This document shows, piece after piece, positions 23,111-26,022 of a DNA stretch of 26,022 nucleotides. Each line of letters starts with the position of its first letter. Position 1 is the stretch's first letter. Origin of the DNA: Actinomycetota bacterium. Its GTDB lineage: Bacteria > Actinomycetota > Acidimicrobiia > Acidimicrobiales > Ilumatobacteraceae. Location: NCBI GenBank assembly GCA_018882725.1, contig VERK01000007.1, positions 1-26,022 of the forward strand, read 5' to 3'. A model generated the notes under the pieces. It did no database searches. It had not been told where the DNA came from and saw only the letters and a program-made list of their open reading frames with translations. The translations under genes and the position numbers were made by a program.

Positions 23111-24010
23111 CTAGCAAAGGTTGTAACAACTTGTCCCCCGAGCACCGTTACTCCAAACAAACGAAACTGACCGAGGGGCAAGGGTGTTGTACTCCCAACC
23201 TTGCCCCGGCGACGGCGTACCAGTGCAGATTTGGAATGCATATCGACCGGTAGCCCAGGGAGCGAGATTTGCGTTGATTGTTCTCGGCGGTGCGTCAGCA
23301 GGAATCTCAACGCTGTCATTGCCATATCCCGAAGATCGATCCCACCAGTAGGCGCCTGGAGGGGCGAAGGTGAAGGAATTCACCTGCAAGTTCGAAGAAT
23401 TCGTAATCACGAGGACCCAGTTTGCGCAACTTCCCGACGAAAAACCTTGACCACAGTCGTAACACCTAGCGAAAATCAATCCTCCGTCGGGAGCTGCCGG
23501 TGCCTGACCGCTCGGCGCACCACCGGCTGGGCTGAGGGATCCTGATGACGACTCCGGAACGCTAGGAACTCCATCAATGGTTAATCCCCGCATTCGAAGC
23601 GCTGCGAGATGCTGCTTTCGGGTCTCGGCCCCATAAAGGCCATCTGTCGTCGCACCGATCAGTTGCTGGAGCTGGCGAACACGATCAGAATTTTCCATCC
23701 AGTCATATTGCTGAAGAAGAGTCTGCTCGTCTCCAGCGACAAGTGATGTCGGGACCGGATCGGTAGAGGGTGGCGCGGAGGTAGTGGTAGTCGAGGTCAG
23801 AGTCTGAATCTCTTCGACAAGCTCGGAGACCTGCTCTTCGAGCGCCGCGACCTGAGCGTCGTTTCCATCTCCGCAACCGACAACCAGGGCCGCGAGGCTG
23901 AGAATTCCGATCACGAGTCGACGTTGGTTCCCCAGCACCCTCTTTGGCCTAGTCCGAGGGACGCACAACCACAACGGCTTGTGCTGAGTGTCGTGTTGAA
24001 AGGTGCCCAT
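23111..24010 (-). CDS. Lipoprotein with coiled coil, peptidoglycan-binding-like motif and Cys-rich C-terminal domain
   Basis: 299 residues. After an unusually long n-region (about 31 residues) a hydrophobic stretch ends in the lipobox LVVGC (Cys46). Next come a short coiled coil (about 52-72, AQVAALEEQVSELVEEIQTL), a Thr/Ser/Pro linker, and a segment at 111-140 resembling PG_binding_1 (LQQLIGATTDGLYGAETRKQHLAAL). The C-terminal domain (about 176-299) has six cysteines (183, 186, 195, 262, 295, 299), suggesting three disulfides, and is rich in aromatic residues; I cannot name it. The ATG at 24010 is supported by TACGTT 6 nt upstream; an internal GTG at residue 25 would give a more standard signal peptide. 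A surface protein tethered to membrane and wall is inferred. Confidence 0.75.
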   Translation of the reverse strand: MGTFQHDTQHKPLWLCVPRTRPKRVLGNQRRLVIGILSLAALVVGCGDGNDAQVAALEEQVSELVEEIQTLTSTTTTSAPPSTDPVPTSLVAGDEQTLLQQYDWMENSDRVRQLQQLIGATTDGLYGAETRKQHLAALRMRGLTIDGVPSVPESSSGSLSPAGGAPSGQAPAAPDGGLIFARCYDCGQGFSSGSCANWVLVITNSSNLQVNSFTFAPPGAYWWDRSSGYGNDSVEIPADAPPRTINANLAPWATGRYAFQICTGTPSPGQGWEYNTLAPRSVSFVWSNGARGTSCYNLC

Positions 24011-24016
24011 GAGGAA

Positions 24017-24022
24017 AACGTA
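24017..24022 (-). promoter_or_regulatory. -10 box of a leaderless promoter (lipoprotein gene)
   Basis: TACGTT on the minus strand ends 6 nt before the ATG at 24010. It lies just after the stop of the gene at 24029, so the lipoprotein probably has its own promoter. Confidence 0.45.
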
Positions 24023-24028
24023 CCTGAA

Positions 24029-24310
24029 TCAATAGAGGGACATCGAGGTTCGGATGCGTGATGTGTGTAAGTACGGCGAGCCAATTTGAGAGGCATCAGC
24101 GACAGCTAGTTCACCCGATTTCTGATCTGCATTGGTACCGCCGTCAAGAGGCTGCGACAACTCGTCGATTTCGACAAGGATCGCTTGAAGTTGGTGGACC
24201 GGCCCAGCAACCGAATGCGGATCGGCGGCTTCCAACGTGTCAATTAGATGGTTTCTCAACACTGATAGTGCTTCTTGTCGAGTACCCGCCTTCGCGCACT
24301 CAAGGCTCAT
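24029..24310 (-). CDS. Small protein resembling phage terminase small-subunit-like proteins of actinobacterial islands
   Basis: 93 residues. The core TRQEALSVLRNHLIDTLEAA followed by HQLQAILVEIDEL has the helical pattern of small proteins often found beside phage or island genes in actinobacteria and sometimes annotated as terminase small-subunit-like. This is resemblance by eye, not proof. The ATG at 24310 is chosen because residues before it in the longer frame (to 24487) look non-coding and overlap the nuclease gene; AGGA lies about 11 nt upstream. The C-terminal 30 residues are low in hydrophobics. It is divergent from the nuclease gene over a 113-bp region. Confidence 0.5.
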   Translation of the reverse strand: MSLECAKAGTRQEALSVLRNHLIDTLEAADPHSVAGPVHQLQAILVEIDELSQPLDGGTNADQKSGELAVADASQIGSPYLHTSRIRTSMSLY

Positions 24311-24423
24311 GCGCCGAGTTCCTAGGTCAACAGCATCAGAACGGTCACGTATCCCTGCGGTCAGGACGTAGCGAGCAACACCCCCCTGACTAACTTGATC
24401 GTCGAAGACACGAGGAGTACACC

Positions 24424-25152
24424 GTGAGCGACACCGAATCATCTGCACCCTTTGAGACCAGCACCGCCAAAACGAAACCATCGACACCCAAATGGGAGAC
24501 CACTGCGCGAGAGCGCATCTCGGCGGTTCTCAAGAGGATCGGCAAGTCGATCGAAGCCCTCAAGGCCCGTGATGCCGTAGAAGCCGATACCCGACTGCTG
24601 GTCACGGATGTCCTCTGCGACATGCTCGGGTTCGACAAGTACGAAGACCTCACCGCCGAATACCAGGTGAAAGGTGAATTCGCCGACTACGGGGTGCGCG
24701 TCGACAAACAGCTCGTTGCCTTCGTCGAGATCAAGCGAATCACGCAGAAACTCAACGCCACGCACCTTCGGCAGGTGGAGTCGTACGCGCTGAAGAACGG
24801 TGTGACCTGGGCGATTCTGACGAACGCGCAGACATGGCAGGTCTACAACATCCAGTCCAGTTCGGGTGAACAAGCCGAAACCTCGCTTGTCTTCGAAGTC
24901 GACCTCCTAGACCCGAATGTGAGACCCAAAGACAAGGTCCAATCCCTGCTTGCGATCTCACGTGAAGGATTCGCCAAGGGACTCATCGACGAAGCCTGGC
25001 GTCAGCGATTCGTGTCCTCGCCGAAGGCTCTGAAGCCTGTGATTCTTTCCAAGTCTGTGATCGAGGAGATCCGGAAGGAACTGTGGCGTCAACAGCGCAC
25101 AAAGGTCGATGCCGATCAATTGCGGCAATCGATCGAGTCGATGCTCCACTGA
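24424..25152 (+). CDS. Stand-alone HsdR N-terminal-type PD-(D/E)xK nuclease
   Basis: 242 residues. The region 50-160 matches the HSDR_N_2 domain at the front of type I restriction subunits: RDAVEADTRLLVTDVLCDMLGF (upstream Glu53/Asp55), then FADYG (Asp88) and VEIKR (Glu102, Lys104), which complete a D...ExK nuclease site, then a possible DNA-contact segment LRQVESYALKNGVTWAILTN. There is no helicase/translocase part, no methylase or specificity gene nearby, and a C-terminal helical tail. The GTG at 24424 has a strong GAGGAG ribosome-binding site. Such solo proteins are common on mobile elements; a defence or DNA-processing role is inferred. It converges on the replication gene, with the inverted array in between. 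Confidence 0.8.
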   Translation: MSDTESSAPFETSTAKTKPSTPKWETTARERISAVLKRIGKSIEALKARDAVEADTRLLVTDVLCDMLGFDKYEDLTAEYQVKGEFADYGVRVDKQLVAFVEIKRITQKLNATHLRQVESYALKNGVTWAILTNAQTWQVYNIQSSSGEQAETSLVFEVDLLDPNVRPKDKVQSLLAISREGFAKGLIDEAWRQRFVSSPKALKPVILSKSVIEEIRKELWRQQRTKVDADQLRQSIESMLH

Positions 25153-25283
25153 CCCCAAGTACTTCTTACCAACTAGAGAGAAACGACTGCGACGGGGTGC
25201 TGTAGGCGGGGTTGTCGCCAAAAAACGACCACTGGGCCTGGCGCTTGTTGGAGCCGCTGATCTTCGTGTTCGGACCATCGAGG

Positions 25284-25448
25284 GGTTGGACAGTTGGACA
25301 TGTCCAACCTCCGATCTCATGTACGCGCTGCGAGCAACTCCCCGAGTCCGATGTTTGTATTTGTATTCCCTGGTAACGAGAGCGGCGCTTGGTGTCGAAG
25401 TGAGTCCGTCCGCGAGCAGAGGTTGGACATGCGTCCAACTGTCCAACC
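25284..25448. repeat. Inverted array of six GTTGGACA units around a T-rich segment (candidate replication origin)
   Basis: Left arm (25284-25311): GTTGGACA, GTTGGACA and inverted TGTCCAAC lie end to end (25285-25308), creating the palindrome TTGGACATGTCCAA. Right arm (25419-25448): GTTGGACA (25422-25429), an inverted unit with a CG insertion (25430-25439) and TGTCCAAC (25440-25447). The arms are reverse complements of each other over 28 bp apart from the CG insertion. The 107-bp centre contains a T-rich run TGTTTGTATTTGTATT. It lies between the convergent nuclease and replication genes. The remainder of the 25153-25470 gap holds no clear gene. Iteron-like origin, partition site or double hairpin are all possible. 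Confidence 0.8.
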
Positions 25449-25470
25449 TTCGTCGGGTGTCGATGGCACC

Positions 25471-26022
25471 TCAGGCGGCTCGTTTCCCGGGGATGTATCC
25501 GGTATCGGTGAACGTGACTAGACCTCGTTTGACTGCTTCGGCGAGAACGTCCTCAATCGTCACGAATTCTCGTTGTCGACCGGACATGGCCCGGGTTAGG
25601 TCGGCCCGTTTCACGGGGGTGGCTGTTTGTTTGACTTTGTTGACGATTGTTCGCAGGGCTGATTCGAGGGCTCGTCGCTGTGCGTCATGATCGACGGCAG
25701 CAGCTCGACGGAGGTGTTGTGAGTCTTTCGCCGCTTGTTTCCGGCGGCTCTCTTCGGTGAGATAGTCGAGAACGGATGCCCGGACGTTGTCGCTGTAGTC
25801 GAGCAGCACTTCAGCGAGGTCCCAGTCCTCGATGGTGACGGCGGTCCGGTTTCCGTCCAGGAGGGCGAGGAGCCCAGCGATTTTCAGTCGGTGTAGGTTG
25901 CGGTGACTGTCGAGTGGGTTGGCGAGTGGTTCCCCATCGAGGTCACGGCGGGCAAGTTCGTCGGTGGTGATCGCAGCTTCGGTCGGATACGTGAGCGGGT
26001 GTTTCTGTATGCGGTGCTCGAT
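25471..26022 (-). CDS. C-terminal part of a DUF3987/primase-helicase-type replication protein (5' end outside window)
   Basis: The frame is open from the window end (26022) to TGA at 25471, giving 183 residues of the C-terminus; the start and ATPase part lie beyond the window. Visible are RNLHRLKIAGLLALLDGNR and TAVTIEDWDLAEVLLDYSDNVR, which resemble the helical segment after the AAA/helicase core of DUF3987-type replicative proteins of integrative elements. A linker follows, then a likely winged-helix domain (about 118-175: LRTIVNKVKQ, TPVKRADLTRAM, TIEDVLAEAVKRGLVTF). Such proteins start or drive replication of the element. The six-unit inverted array lies 22 bp beyond its stop. Identification is from partial sequence. 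Confidence 0.6.
   Translation of the reverse strand: MEHRIQKHPLTYPTEAAITTDELARRDLDGEPLANPLDSHRNLHRLKIAGLLALLDGNRTAVTIEDWDLAEVLLDYSDNVRASVLDYLTEESRRKQAAKDSQHLRRAAAVDHDAQRRALESALRTIVNKVKQTATPVKRADLTRAMSGRQREFVTIEDVLAEAVKRGLVTFTDTGYIPGKRAA

Noticed and set aside
24058..24393. 111-codon rightward open frame
   Set aside because: Antisense to the terminase-like gene, whose helical core looks like genuine protein; no ribosome-binding site before it.
25166..25446. Leftward frame of about 90 codons ending in QWSFFGDNPAYSTPSQSFLSSW-like text
   Set aside because: The tail reads like real protein, but the frame runs through the repeat array and has no start signal or recognisable domain; kept only as a note.
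25284..25448. Miniature inverted-repeat transposon
   Set aside because: The flanking bases show no target-site duplication, and the internal 8-bp order fits binding sites better.

Overview
The window is high-G+C actinobacterial DNA. Most of it (about 5.9-20.8 kb) looks like an Acidimicrobiia / Ilumatobacter-type chromosome. This rests on gene content (DUF222-HNH protein, DUF3089 lipoprotein lipase, seven-bladed secreted propeller with a small Cys-containing C-terminal domain) and on a recurrent promoter layout in which a TANNNT -10 box lies 6-7 nt from the start codon, implying leaderless mRNAs. The taxonomic call is inference; no search was possible.

Layout. (1) 1-5864: a compact housekeeping block read leftward as icd (NADP isocitrate dehydrogenase) - xth (exonuclease III) - CNNM/CorC membrane protein - trpS - 2H phosphoesterase, with gaps of 3-21 nt. 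It meets a rightward D-Ala-D-Ala carboxypeptidase that is cut by the window start. Its gene set and Shine-Dalgarno use resemble other actinobacteria (Micrococcales-like), so 5865-5987 may be a transfer or assembly junction. (2) 5988-10465: an alkylsulfatase-like metallo-beta-lactamase protein, an EamA transporter, a DUF3089 lipoprotein and an aldo/keto reductase. (3) 10467-13420: a carotenoid oxygenase + SDR operon divergent from a TetR-type regulator. The short divergent promoter has one perfect palindrome that supplies the -35 box to both sides. (4) 13424-16521: an alpha/beta-hydrolase esterase, a DUF222-HNH protein and a lipoprotein. (5) 16841-20814: a secreted propeller, a divergent pair of orphan LuxR-type regulators with degenerate receiver domains, a translationally coupled small protein, and a PNPOx-like flavoprotein.

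(6) 20849-26022: an accessory island. Its left edge is marked by the orphan 3' half of a tRNA, apparently tRNA-Val(GAC), the usual scar of tRNA-targeted integration. Beyond it lie a pentapeptide-repeat protein, two small membrane proteins, a peptidoglycan-binding lipoprotein, a small terminase-small-subunit-like protein, a stand-alone HsdR-N-type PD-(D/E)xK nuclease, and the C-terminus of a helicase/primase-type replication protein that runs off the window. Between the last two is an inverted array of six 8-bp units (GTTGGACA) around a T-rich segment, a good candidate replication origin or initiator-binding site. The intact tRNA, the integrase and the other attachment site would be expected to the right of the window.
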